From positions 20,095-47,103 of the forward strand of contig DQHR01000085.1 of assembly GCA_003531155.1 (NCBI GenBank): a stretch of 27,009 bases of DNA, read 5' to 3'. A model generated the notes under the pieces. That model made no database searches, was not told where the DNA came from, and worked only from the letters and a program-made list of their open reading frames with translations. Made by a program: the position numbers and the translations under genes. Below are positions 1 through 8,556 of the stretch, one piece after another (position 1 is the first letter of the stretch; each line of letters starts with the position of its first letter). Source of the stretch: Bacteroidales bacterium. GTDB taxonomy: Bacteria; Bacteroidota; Bacteroidia; Bacteroidales; Tenuifilaceae.

Positions 1-2
1 TT

Positions 3-2387
3 AAATCGATTTCAATTGATAGCAGATCCATTGTTGGTGGTGAAAATGTGCTTTTCATTGCCCTTGTAGGGCAAAATCACGATGGACATAAGTATATCAA
101 GGATCTTTATAACTATCAAGGTGTTAGGGTTTTTATTATTTCAAAGTTTGATAAATCTCTAAATCAGTTTGATGATGCTTCATTTCTCTTGACTGAAAAC
201 ACCCTTCAATCTCTTCAAAAGTTAGCATCATACCACCGAAGCAAATTTACTTACCCTGTTATTGGTATTACAGGAAGTAACGGAAAAACTATAGTTAAAG
301 AATGGTTAAGCCAACTTCTGGCATCTGATTTTCGTATTGTTCGAAGCCCAAAAAGTTTTAACTCTCAAGTTGGTGTTCCTCTTTCTGTCTTACAAATGGA
401 TTCAACTTTTCAATATGGAATTTTTGAAGCAGGAATATCGCTTCCGAATGAAATGGACAAACTTGAACCTATAATTGCTCCGGAATATGGAATATTCACT
501 AACATAGGCGATGCTCATCAAGAAAATTTTTCGGATCTAAAGCATAAAGTAAGCGAGAAACTAAAATTATTTACAAATACCAATAGATTAATTTACTGTA
601 AGGATCATCAAATTATTGATTCAGTCGTTACCGAAAACCATATCGAAAAAACCTTTACATGGGGTAATGCAGAGGATGCTGATATCCGGATAAAAGAGGT
701 TGAAATGGATAATGGCTCAACCTCAATAAGGGTGTCGATTGAAGATAAAAATTACTCATTTACCATTCCTTTTTCCGATAGCGCATCATTTGAAAATGCC
801 ATGCATTGCTTTAGTTTAATGCATTTAATTGGTGTTGAGTCAGGTAATATTTCAAGTAGAATGGAACGGTTAGTTCCTGTAGCCATGCGCATGGAGCTTA
901 AAGAGGGAATAAATAGTTGCACAATTATCAACGATAGTTATAATTCAGATATTGGCTCGTTAAGTATTGCTCTCGATTTTCTACTTCAACAAAAGCAGCA
1001 CACGCAAAGGGTTTTAATTCTATCAGATATACTACAAAGCGGTCAATCCCCAAAAACGCTTTACTCAGAGGTAGCAAAATTGATTATTGAAAAGAAAGTT
1101 GATAAACTGATTGGAATTGGAAAAGATATCAGTGAATTTGCCTCTGTTTTTGATGTTGATAAGGAGTTTTATTCAAATACAAATGATTTTCTCGATGGTT
1201 TCTCACGTCGACAAATAGTTAATGCAGCAATACTACTAAAAGGAAGCAGAACCTTTCACTTTGAGCGAATCTCTGCATTGCTTGAACGCAAGGCACACCG
1301 AACGGTTATGGAGATAAACCTCAATGCGCTTGAGCATAACCTAAACTATTTCCGTAGCTTACTTAAGCCTAATGTTAAAGTGATGGCAATGGTAAAAGCG
1401 TTCTCATATGGAAGTGGTTCATTTGAAATTGCTAACCTCCTACAATTTCACCGAATAGATTATTTAGGGGTTGCTTTTGCTGATGAAGGTGTTGCTTTAC
1501 GTGAAGCCGGAATTACACTCCCAATCGTCGTTTTAAACCCATCATTTGGTACTTACGAGCTGATGATTGAGTACAATCTTGAACCTGAGATATTTAACCT
1601 TTCAGGGTTCGATGAGTTTATAAATATTCTTGAACGCTCTGGTGTTGATTCATATCCTATTCACCTTAAAATAGATTCAGGCATGCATCGTCTTGGATTT
1701 AATATTGAGGATATTGATACACTTATCTCAAAACTAAAGAACTATTCAAACATTAAGGTTCAAAGCATCTTTTCGCATTTGGCCTCAAGTGAGGATAATA
1801 GGGATGATGATTTTACTCAAAAACAGATCGAAAATTTCAACGCTATTTATAACCAAATCTCCAACTCCATTGGTTACTCTCCTATTCGACATATACTAAA
1901 CTCAGCGGGAATAGAACGTTTCCCCAATGCTCAATTTGAAATGGTTCGCTTAGGAATTGGGCTATACGGTGTTAGTTCTGTTAAACAATCGAAACTACGA
2001 AATGTAAGTACACTAAGAACCCATGTAATTCAGGTTAAAGAACTACTGACAGGCGAAACGGTTGGGTATAATCGTAAAGGGAAAATTACAAAACCATCAA
2101 CCATTGTTACCATTCCAATTGGCTATGCTGATGGGTTAAGTAGAAAGTTGAGCAACGGAGCCGGTCATTTTCTGCTAAATGGTAAACTTGTTCCTACAAT
2201 TGGGAATATAAGTATGGATACCTGCTTACTCGATGCATCTGGGGTTGGTGTGAAAGAAGGTGATGAGGTAATTATCTTTGGGGCAAAGCCTACCATATTC
2301 GATTTAGCAAATGTTTTAGAAACCATCCCTTACGAAGTTCTAACATCAATATCGCAAAGGGTAAAAAGGGTTTACTTTCAAGAGTAA
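3..2387 (+). CDS. murF-alr: Bifunctional MurF-alanine racemase fusion, 5' end cut by window edge
   Basis: Cytoplasmic fusion of UDP-MurNAc-tripeptide:D-Ala-D-Ala ligase (MurF) and PLP-dependent alanine racemase, so one chain can supply D-Ala and attach the D-Ala-D-Ala dipeptide. The frame is open to the window edge: codons 3-47 read KSISIDSRSIVGGEN, which includes the DSR motif expected near the MurF N-terminus. The GTG at 48 is therefore probably an internal valine, and roughly 20-30 residues are likely missing. The Mur ligase P-loop GITGSNGKT is at 264-290 and the NDSYNSD motif lies near 940. The racemase half begins near 1300. Its PLP lysine is in MVKAFSYGSG (lysine codon 1395-1397), and the catalytic tyrosine in VGYNRKGK is at 2067-2069. 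The sequence from the window edge is 794 residues. This fusion is typical of Bacteroidota. Both halves look intact. Confidence 0.95.
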   Translation, partial: KSISIDSRSIVGGENVLFIALVGQNHDGHKYIKDLYNYQGVRVFIISKFDKSLNQFDDASFLLTENTLQSLQKLASYHRSKFTYPVIGITGSNGKTIVKEWLSQLLASDFRIVRSPKSFNSQVGVPLSVLQMDSTFQYGIFEAGISLPNEMDKLEPIIAPEYGIFTNIGDAHQENFSDLKHKVSEKLKLFTNTNRLIYCKDHQIIDSVVTENHIEKTFTWGNAEDADIRIKEVEMDNGSTSIRVSIEDKNYSFTIPFSDSASFENAMHCFSLMHLIGVESGNISSRMERLVPVAMRMELKEGINSCTIINDSYNSDIGSLSIALDFLLQQKQHTQRVLILSDILQSGQSPKTLYSEVAKLIIEKKVDKLIGIGKDISEFASVFDVDKEFYSNTNDFLDGFSRRQIVNAAILLKGSRTFHFERISALLERKAHRTVMEINLNALEHNLNYFRSLLKPNVKVMAMVKAFSYGSGSFEIANLLQFHRIDYLGVAFADEGVALREAGITLPIVVLNPSFGTYELMIEYNLEPEIFNLSGFDEFINILERSGVDSYPIHLKIDSGMHRLGFNIEDIDTLISKLKNYSNIKVQSIFSHLASSEDNRDDDFTQKQIENFNAIYNQISNSIGYSPIRHILNSAGIERFPNAQFEMVRLGIGLYGVSSVKQSKLRNVSTLRTHVIQVKELLTGETVGYNRKGKITKPSTIVTIPIGYADGLSRKLSNGAGHFLLNGKLVPTIGNISMDTCLLDASGVGVKEGDEVIIFGAKPTIFDLANVLETIPYEVLTSISQRVKRVYFQE

Positions 2388-2828
2388 ATTAATACCTACA
2401 TCTCTGAATTTATATGATTCACATGCTGGAATTTCTTCAAAAAAGGATGCAAAATTTCAATACTTGAATGCTTTTAAAAATCATTTTTCAACCTCTAAAG
2501 AATTTTTCAAGCATGTATTTAATATTTTTTTTCTTTTAAGTTCAATAAATAAAATCACAAAGAGTTAAAAAAACAAAGTAAAAACCTCTCATTAGTCATT
2601 TTTACCAATTACACTTATAATTTTTCGCATTTGGCTCATTAACTTCTACACTCCTTATTAATGCTGTGATATATAAGTTAAAGAAAATATCTATAGTTCA
2701 AAAATCATTTTTCCTTTTAAACTTTTATTGGTATCCCAAATAGTAATTTGCATATCATTCCGCATTGTTCAAACTCTTCTATTAAAAGCATGTTGAACGA
2801 TAAGTGATAATTTATAACACTATTAAGT
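2388..2828. other. AT-rich intergenic gap without a recognisable gene
   Basis: This 441-bp stretch between murF-alr and the 180-residue protein has no ORF with coding character on either strand that I can recognise, and no tRNA-like fold. It is strongly AT-rich with several T runs. The only structure I can point to is the weak hairpin at 2468-2514. I found no clean TAnnTTTG promoter element for the downstream gene, although one presumably lies here. A small RNA or a decayed gene cannot be excluded by eye. Confidence 0.5.
2468..2514 (+). terminator. Possible AT-rich hairpin terminator after murF-alr
   Basis: ATGCTT (2468-2473) pairs with AAGCAT (2509-2514), and AAAAAT (2476-2481) with ATTTTT (2502-2507), around a loop of about 20 nt. 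A T-rich tract follows at roughly 2517-2540. The stem is AT-rich and interrupted, about 80 bp after the stop codon, so this is a weak candidate. Confidence 0.25.
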
Positions 2829-3371
2829 ATGGACAAGTCAACCGAAAATGTTACCATTTACGCAGGGGTAATTGAAGATGTTCTTAAGAACTATAAAGAT
2901 AAACAGGTAGAGTATAAAGAACTTTTTGACATAGCAAATGGCCACGATATCACTAAACCTACTAATAAAATTCCGATTGATGTTTATCTTAAAATGTGCA
3001 ATTGGATTGAACTTAAGTTGGGTAAGTTCAATCTGATTAGAATTGGAAGAAATATTGGTGAATCGACCTATGAAACAATGCTAGCAAATAAAATGATTGT
3101 TGGTAAGTGTTCTCCTTTAGATGTTATGAAAGCATTAATAATAACAGCACAGCTTGGCGTTCATGATCCCAAAAAAAGAGGATGGGAAATATTAGATCAT
3201 TCAGAAAAATCAATTGTGATGAGAAAGACCCAAAACTTTAATAGCGTACTTCAAATCGGCCTTTTGGATGGACTTGTACGCAAATCAGGAGCTCATTGCG
3301 TTAAGGTTGAATTCAAGCAAGAGATTAGTAAAGGGGCAGATTTTGATGATTATTTAATCACTTGGCTGTAA
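2829..3371 (+). CDS. Uncharacterised 180-residue protein, possibly a V4R/HNOB-like or DUF2378-like sensor fold
   Basis: I do not recognise this protein with confidence. It has no signal peptide or membrane segment, so it is probably cytoplasmic. Residues 1-100 look helical, with an IPIDVYLKMCNW segment. The C-terminal part looks like alternating strands, with GLLDGLVRKSGAH near residue 145 and the ending DYLITWL. This order, a helical bundle followed by a beta-rich half containing a G-x2-DGL segment and a final aromatic-x-I-x-W strand, recalls the V4R/HNOB-like ligand-binding fold and the DUF2378 family. That is a layout resemblance only. The ATG at 2829 fits, with no in-frame alternative needed. 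It converges with the SpoIIE-type phosphatase 26 bp away, so the two are probably not co-transcribed but may belong to one signalling theme. Confidence 0.7.
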   Translation: MDKSTENVTIYAGVIEDVLKNYKDKQVEYKELFDIANGHDITKPTNKIPIDVYLKMCNWIELKLGKFNLIRIGRNIGESTYETMLANKMIVGKCSPLDVMKALIITAQLGVHDPKKRGWEILDHSEKSIVMRKTQNFNSVLQIGLLDGLVRKSGAHCVKVEFKQEISKGADFDDYLITWL

Positions 3372-3397
3372 AATGAATTATACTTAAAATCCCAACT

Positions 3398-5008
3398 TTA
3401 CACTCTCACGCCTACAATAAGGATATCATCCGTTTGATCTGCATTTTTACGCCAGTCCTCAATGGCACGATCAAGTTCATCTCTTTGCTTATTCATGCTC
3501 AAGTTCGAGATTGATGTAAGAAGTTTTTGGAAACTTCTTACGGAGAACTTCCTCATTGTTTCTTTACTTATTTGATCGGAATATCCATCAGTAAATAAAT
3601 AAATACAATCATCTTTCTGGAGCTGAAATTCAAGGTTAGAAAAGTAAGGCTTTTCTCGAAGATGAATGCCAATAGGCATTCTATCAGCTTTTAATTCTAT
3701 TAGTTCAGAATTTCTGATGATATAAATTGGATTATTGGCTCCAGAATATTTTAAGACCATTCGCTCTAAGTCAATAGCTATAAGCGCCATATCCATACCA
3801 TCTTTGGCTTCTCTAATTTGATTCGACTGATGCAATGCAAGTTTTATTTTATCTCGCATCTCGTTAAGAATGGTATTCGTTTCAGAGAGTTCTTTGGTAT
3901 GAATAATCTCATTGAGGTATGAAATGCCCAACATACTCAAAAGCGCACCTGGAACACCATGTCCAGTGCAATCGGCAACAGCTAAAACAAGGGTGTTATC
4001 GATCTTTTTAACGTAGTAGAAATCTCCTCCAATAATATCACGTGGTTCATAAAAAATAAAATAATCAGAAAAAACTACCCTTAAAATATCCTCTGAAGGA
4101 AGTAAAGCTTTCTGAATATGACTTGCGTAGAGTATACTATCTGTAATGTTTTGCTTATGAATAAGCAACTGATCACGCTGTTTGGACAATTCTATACTCT
4201 GAGATTCGAGCAACTTATTTTGAGAAAGAATTTTTTCGTTTTTAACTTCAAGCATCACATTTAAATCCTTATGATACTCCATTTGAACACGAACTTCTTC
4301 GGTAAGCATCTGAAGATCTTTATTCTTACGTCTTAAATCTTTGTTTTTATCCATTATCTTTTTTGAATACTCTATATTTTTATCCTGCAACTTCTGAAAT
4401 GCCTTGAATGTGGCAGATCTATTAGCTTCAAAAAAGTATGCAAAAAAGAACAGCGAGCTATATACGGATAATAGCCTGATTATAAATTCATTATCATACA
4501 ACTTATTTAAAGGTGTATCGATAAGGTAAAAACCTACTGTAACAGAAATTAAAAAAACGTTATAAACCGTACCTGCTCTTCTCCCTAAAAGGAATAAACT
4601 AAAAAGTGGAAATACATAATACCAGTAAATACCAGGGAAAATATAATAGCTTTTAACAGTTAGCAAAGTTGAGCCATTACGAAATAAAAAATAAAGTTCG
4701 AGGCACATGAACCCAGCAACCATTAAATGGCTTACTAATAGTACATTTCGTTTTACCCTAAGGTAAATTTGCAAAGCAACGATTGCAGAAACGCACAATA
4801 AATAAATGTATGAGAGATGGATTTCATCCAAAAGCATCATTCTATAGCTATAGAATAGCAAATAGAAATGCGAACAGAAAGCAAAAATATTGATTAAAGT
4901 GGTTTTCCTAACATCTTCGCTAATCAAACTTCCCCTCATCTTCGATGATAGGAATTCGTACAAAACTTTTCTAAATCCCTTGATATGATTAGATTCAAGA
5001 ACCATCAA
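3398..5008 (-). CDS. Membrane-anchored SpoIIE-type PP2C serine/threonine phosphatase
   Basis: Predicted signalling phosphatase (PPM/SpoIIE family) that would dephosphorylate phosphoserine or phosphothreonine on a partner such as an anti-sigma-factor antagonist. The substrate is not visible here. Residues about 35-195 contain some six hydrophobic segments, followed by a long charged coiled coil (about 196-290) that would pass signals from the membrane to the catalytic domain. The linker NITDSILYASHIQKALLP leads into the phosphatase domain (about 315-536). Metal-binding acidic motifs are present: GGDFYYV, ADCTGHGVPGALL, KDGMDMALIAID and LFTDGYSDQ. The length of 536 residues is normal for this architecture. 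The protein starts with two methionines and either could initiate. No STAS protein or anti-sigma kinase is adjacent. The upstream gene on the same strand is a Crp/Fnr regulator about 240 bp away. Confidence 0.9.
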   Translation of the reverse strand: MMVLESNHIKGFRKVLYEFLSSKMRGSLISEDVRKTTLINIFAFCSHFYLLFYSYRMMLLDEIHLSYIYLLCVSAIVALQIYLRVKRNVLLVSHLMVAGFMCLELYFLFRNGSTLLTVKSYYIFPGIYWYYVFPLFSLFLLGRRAGTVYNVFLISVTVGFYLIDTPLNKLYDNEFIIRLLSVYSSLFFFAYFFEANRSATFKAFQKLQDKNIEYSKKIMDKNKDLRRKNKDLQMLTEEVRVQMEYHKDLNVMLEVKNEKILSQNKLLESQSIELSKQRDQLLIHKQNITDSILYASHIQKALLPSEDILRVVFSDYFIFYEPRDIIGGDFYYVKKIDNTLVLAVADCTGHGVPGALLSMLGISYLNEIIHTKELSETNTILNEMRDKIKLALHQSNQIREAKDGMDMALIAIDLERMVLKYSGANNPIYIIRNSELIELKADRMPIGIHLREKPYFSNLEFQLQKDDCIYLFTDGYSDQISKETMRKFSVRSFQKLLTSISNLSMNKQRDELDRAIEDWRKNADQTDDILIVGVRV

Positions 5009-5045
5009 ATATTGTTAAAGTATTGTATTGAATGTTAGATTTTTA

Positions 5046-5077
5046 CAAAATATATAATATGCTATCAATATTACAAA
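5046..5077 (-). promoter_or_regulatory. Possible promoter for the SpoIIE-type phosphatase gene
   Basis: Read on the minus strand, TTTG (5074-5077) is followed after 19 nt by TATATTTTG (5046-5054). This resembles the Bacteroidota -33/-7 pair but has one extra base in the -7 element. It would place the transcript start about 30 nt before the start codon. Confidence 0.3.
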
Positions 5078-5250
5078 AAAAGTGTAAATAAACCCTTAAT
5101 ATTTTGACAGATATCTAAATATCAACAACTAAGTACTACTTATCAGCAAGTTACAAGTCTTTATAGATATAATCTTTTATAAAAGCTCACCAATTCAAGA
5201 AAGTAAGCATTAATGTTTTTTTGGATTATTTTAAGAGAACAATAAGACCA

Positions 5251-5952
5251 CTATCCCAGATTGCTTATCCTATCAAGCCTGTACGCATCAAGTATTTTGA
5301 TTCTACGACCATCAAGTTCAATCACATTCTCATTACAAAAACCAGAAAGAGTTCTAATTGCATTTGAAGTAGTCATGTTAGATAGGTTAGCAAGATCTTC
5401 GCGCGAAAGGTAAACCTTAATAGTTTGCCCATCATCTTCAAGTCCATATGTGTCACGAAGAAATAGAAGTGATTCTGCTAATCGTCCACGAATATGCTTT
5501 TGGGTTAAGGTTATGGTTCGATTATTTGAGAACCCTAGCTCAGTAGCCAGTGATTTTAAAATATGAAAGGTAAGTTCAGCGTTAGTTTTTAGAATTTCTA
5601 AAAGGCAATCGCGTTCAATGGTACAAATAATTGAATCCTCCAATGCCTCGGCAGTAGCAATATGATTTTCATCGGCAAACATAGCTCTGTAACCAAAAAA
5701 CCCAACAGGTCTAGCCATTCTAACTATCTGATCTCTGCCACCAACCCCCTCTTTAAAAATTTTTACCTTTCCTTTATATAAACAAACAAGACCAGTAGGC
5801 ACTTCACCATCCCTGAATATTATTTCGCCTCTTTTAATGTAAGAGCATGTAAAATTAGCCCTAATCTTCTCCTTCTCACGGGGTTGAAGATTATAAAAAA
5901 GCGCACTTACAGCCTCAAAAGCACTTTGAATATCAATATTATGATGAGCCAT
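5251..5952 (-). CDS. Crp/Fnr-family transcriptional regulator
   Basis: Predicted DNA-binding regulator of 233 residues. Residues about 20-130 form the cyclic-nucleotide-binding-type beta-roll (IKRGEIIFRDGEVPTGLVCL, then GKVKIFKEG). A dimerisation helix spans about 130-160. A Crp-type winged helix-turn-helix follows at about 165-225, with the recognition region around LSREDLANLSNMTTSNAIR. The N-terminal 25 residues have no cysteine cluster, so an oxygen-sensing [4Fe-4S] cluster as in classical Fnr is not supported, and the effector is unknown. The ATG at 5950-5952 has a likely -7 box about 28 bp upstream. It follows nadE on the same strand with a gap of about 100 bp but probably has its own promoter. 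Its targets cannot be read from the sequence. Confidence 0.92.
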   Translation of the reverse strand: MAHHNIDIQSAFEAVSALFYNLQPREKEKIRANFTCSYIKRGEIIFRDGEVPTGLVCLYKGKVKIFKEGVGGRDQIVRMARPVGFFGYRAMFADENHIATAEALEDSIICTIERDCLLEILKTNAELTFHILKSLATELGFSNNRTITLTQKHIRGRLAESLLFLRDTYGLEDDGQTIKVYLSREDLANLSNMTTSNAIRTLSGFCNENVIELDGRRIKILDAYRLDRISNLG

Positions 5953-5979
5953 TATGGTATAATCTTGTTATTAATGTAG

Positions 5980-5987
5980 CAAAGTTA
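5980..5987 (-). promoter_or_regulatory. Likely -7 promoter box for the Crp/Fnr gene
   Basis: The minus strand reads TAACTTTG, an exact match to the Bacteroidota -7 consensus TAnnTTTG, 27 nt before the ATG. A -33 TTTG is not evident at the usual distance. Confidence 0.5.
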
Positions 5988-6052
5988 ATAAAAATATGTT
6001 GTTAAACATTTACGGTATCTAAAATTCAGAGTGATTAGATTACATGCTATAC

Positions 6053-7711
6053 CTACCAACGAGCAACTAAAGGCATTCGTCGACCAAAGCCAAACGCTTT
6101 AGAAGAAACCCGAAGAATTGGAGGAGCTTGAAATCTCTTATATTCGTTGATATTAACCAAACGAACCGTTTTTAATACGATTGCCTTATCAAACCCCTCA
6201 GCAATAATAGTATCTGGATCTTTCTGCTCCTCAATGTAGCTGAAAAGGATTCTATCGAGCAAATCGTATTCGGGAAGCGAATCAGAATCCTTTTGATCTG
6301 GCCTGAGCTCTGCAGACGGTGGTTTTATGATAGTATTAATCGGTATAATTTCCTCATTCCGATTAATATAACTTGCTAACTTGTAAACATCAGTTTTATA
6401 AACATCCCCTAAAACACTTAAAGCACCATTCATATCACCATAGAGCGTACCATAACCAACTGCAGCCTCACTTTTATTAGATGTATTAAGCAGAAGATGT
6501 CCAAATTTATTGGATAGCGCCATTAAAAGCGTCCCCCTTATTCTTGCCTGCAAATTCTCTTCTGTTATATCCTCTTTAAGTCCTGTGAAGATATTTGCTA
6601 AGCCACTATTAAATGAATCGAAAATATCTTGAATGTTAATTAAGTCATATTTAACATTAAGTTTTTCGGCAAGCGCAACTGCATCATCGATTGAATGCTG
6701 GGAAGAATACTTAGAAGGCATAAGCAATACCCTAAGGTTGTTGCTCCCAAGTGCATCAGCAGCAATGGCTAAAGTAACCGCAGAATCAATGCCTCCGGAA
6801 AGGCCTAATGTAGCTTTTGTAAAGCCCATTTTATTAAAGTAATCGCTAACGCCCAATTTTAAAGCATCATATATCTTTGAAATTCGAATAATCTCTGCAT
6901 CTCCATCGTCTTTAATTGCTGCTTTTGATTCGAGCAAATCAGTATCGATAATCTTAATTTCTTCGCTAAAGCTATTCAGCTGTTCAAGAATCTCTCCCTT
7001 ACGATTCAGAACCATTGACCCTCCATCAAAAATTAACTCAGCATTTGCCCCAATCTGATTGACATAAATAACGGGAATTCCAAATCTATGTACATTGTTT
7101 ACAAACACGCTCTTACGCCTATCGGCGTTATTGTATGAGAATGGTGATGCAGCAATATTTATAATCAACTCTGGGTCAAGATTTTTAAGTTGATCCATTG
7201 GCGATTTACTATAAAGTCTGCCTCGAGCAAAACTAGACGTTACAGGCTGATCATCCCATAAATCCTCACAAATAGTTACTGCAATCTTTATCCCTTTAAC
7301 CGTTATTATATCAAATTCTGAATTTGGCTCAAAATAACGATACTCGTCAAAAACATCGTAGGTGGGAAGTAACGTTTTATGGTGAATACTCGAAATTATT
7401 CCATTGCTTAATACATAAGCCGAATTGAAAAGCAATTTACCCTTCGGATTTGTATTTAGGCTAGGAGCACCAACAATTGCAGTTATGCCTTTACAAATAA
7501 CGGCTAGTTCGTTTATGGAGTTATGGCTTTTTAAAACAAAATCCTCACGATCGAGAAGATCATGTGGAGGATAGCCACATATTGATAGCTCCGAGAATAC
7601 GATTAGATCTACCCCTTTCGACTTTACTTGCTCAATGGCATGCGCTATTTTAGCCCTATTATAATCGAAATGGTTTACAATAAAATTAAGTTGCGCAAGG
7701 GCAATCTTCAT
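6053..7711 (-). CDS. nadE: Glutamine-dependent NAD+ synthetase
   Basis: Cytoplasmic enzyme for the last step of NAD biosynthesis: it amidates nicotinic acid adenine dinucleotide using ATP, with ammonia taken from glutamine. The N-terminal nitrilase-type glutaminase domain (about 1-265) keeps the Glu-Lys-Cys triad: E41 in FSELSICGYPP, K112 in HHKTLLP, and C148 in VTICEDLWDD. The C-terminal synthetase domain (about 275-552) has the PP-loop SGGIDS at 305-310 and the NTSNKSEAAVGYGTLYGDM segment. The 552 residues match the two-domain bacterial form. It lies 9 bp downstream of the outer-membrane beta-barrel gene and is probably co-transcribed with it. Confidence 0.97.
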   Translation of the reverse strand: MKIALAQLNFIVNHFDYNRAKIAHAIEQVKSKGVDLIVFSELSICGYPPHDLLDREDFVLKSHNSINELAVICKGITAIVGAPSLNTNPKGKLLFNSAYVLSNGIISSIHHKTLLPTYDVFDEYRYFEPNSEFDIITVKGIKIAVTICEDLWDDQPVTSSFARGRLYSKSPMDQLKNLDPELIINIAASPFSYNNADRRKSVFVNNVHRFGIPVIYVNQIGANAELIFDGGSMVLNRKGEILEQLNSFSEEIKIIDTDLLESKAAIKDDGDAEIIRISKIYDALKLGVSDYFNKMGFTKATLGLSGGIDSAVTLAIAADALGSNNLRVLLMPSKYSSQHSIDDAVALAEKLNVKYDLINIQDIFDSFNSGLANIFTGLKEDITEENLQARIRGTLLMALSNKFGHLLLNTSNKSEAAVGYGTLYGDMNGALSVLGDVYKTDVYKLASYINRNEEIIPINTIIKPPSAELRPDQKDSDSLPEYDLLDRILFSYIEEQKDPDTIIAEGFDKAIVLKTVRLVNINEYKRFQAPPILRVSSKAFGFGRRMPLVARW

Positions 7712-7720
7712 AATTATTTA

Positions 7721-8386
7721 TTAAAAAACAACTCCTACTCTCAACGATAAACTTCCGTAGCTAATCTTACCAAAACTCGTTTTGAAGGTTTGGGTGATTC
7801 CATTTGCATAAATTATACCAACCTGAATACTACTGGAGCCTCCTAATGAATACTCTGCTCCAGCTCCGATAAAATATGAGGCAAAGCCAATACTAAACTC
7901 CTTTGTAGCAGTTTCTTTATCAATATTCTGAGTATCTTCCCATACAACACCTTTTAAACGAATATGACCTGCAAGACCAACCTGAGCAGTAAAAGTAAAA
8001 TATCCTATTTCATTGGTTCTGAATTTTAAACCAAGAGGAACTGTAAGGTATTGGGATTTAAGTTTTACTGTCATCCCAGAATCTATAGAGTACTTCTCAT
8101 CAACAGTTTCAATCGTTCCGTCAACCTTATATTTAATATTTCCTCCAAGGTTGTTGATTGACAAACCAGTAGTAATTGCATAACGATCACCAAAATACTT
8201 ATCAGCAGAGAAACCAATATTAAAGCCCATTACAGAGCCATTGGGTTCAAATTTTTTGGTATCAGATGTTAACCAAGAAATTTGAGGATCAGCAAATATG
8301 CTAAATCGTCTACTTTGCTGCTGAGCATTTACTAGCGTAATATTTACAAATAATAGAACAGTTGCAAATAAGAATACTTTTTTCAT
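7721..8386 (-). CDS. Outer-membrane beta-barrel protein (porin-like family)
   Basis: Small secreted beta-barrel of 221 residues. Residues 1-21 form a signal peptide (MKKVFLFATVLLFVNITLVNA, cleaved before QQ). The rest is a series of amphipathic strands with alternating hydrophobic residues and many aromatics and glycines, ending in SYGSLSLRVGVVF with the C-terminal phenylalanine typical of outer-membrane barrels. This matches the broad outer membrane beta-barrel / PorT-like families common in Bacteroidota. The ligand or role cannot be told. It is probably the first gene of a short operon with nadE, an odd functional pairing that may only reflect a shared promoter. Confidence 0.8.
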   Translation of the reverse strand: MKKVFLFATVLLFVNITLVNAQQQSRRFSIFADPQISWLTSDTKKFEPNGSVMGFNIGFSADKYFGDRYAITTGLSINNLGGNIKYKVDGTIETVDEKYSIDSGMTVKLKSQYLTVPLGLKFRTNEIGYFTFTAQVGLAGHIRLKGVVWEDTQNIDKETATKEFSIGFASYFIGAGAEYSLGGSSSIQVGIIYANGITQTFKTSFGKISYGSLSLRVGVVF

Positions 8387-8416
8387 GATTATTTTTGTTT
8401 TAAAATATCTATTCTA

Positions 8417-8424
8417 CAAAAGTA
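8417..8424 (-). promoter_or_regulatory. Likely -7 promoter box for the beta-barrel/nadE operon
   Basis: The minus strand reads TACTTTTG, an exact TAnnTTTG match, 30 nt before the start codon at 8386. A -33 TTTG is not clear. Confidence 0.5.
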
Positions 8425-8496
8425 TATAAAAAAGAGGTTATTTCTCACCCAATTAAAATTGAAGTTGTTAAAGAGTCTCAAATATTGAACCATTTT

Positions 8497-8531
8497 TTTG
8501 AATCAAATAGTTAATACAAATATTACATTTG
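8497..8531 (+). promoter_or_regulatory. Likely promoter for ispE
   Basis: TACATTTG at 8524-8531 matches TAnnTTTG exactly, 25 nt before the ATG. TTTG at 8497-8500 lies 23 nt upstream, slightly far for a -33 element. Confidence 0.5.
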
Positions 8532-8556
8532 TGTTCTATCTAATAAAACGTTAACA

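Noticed and set aside
5174..5185. 12-bp palindrome CTTTTATAAAAG between the Crp/Fnr and phosphatase genes
   Set aside because: It is entirely A/T inside the arms in AT-rich DNA and has no clear positional link to a promoter, so chance is the simplest explanation.
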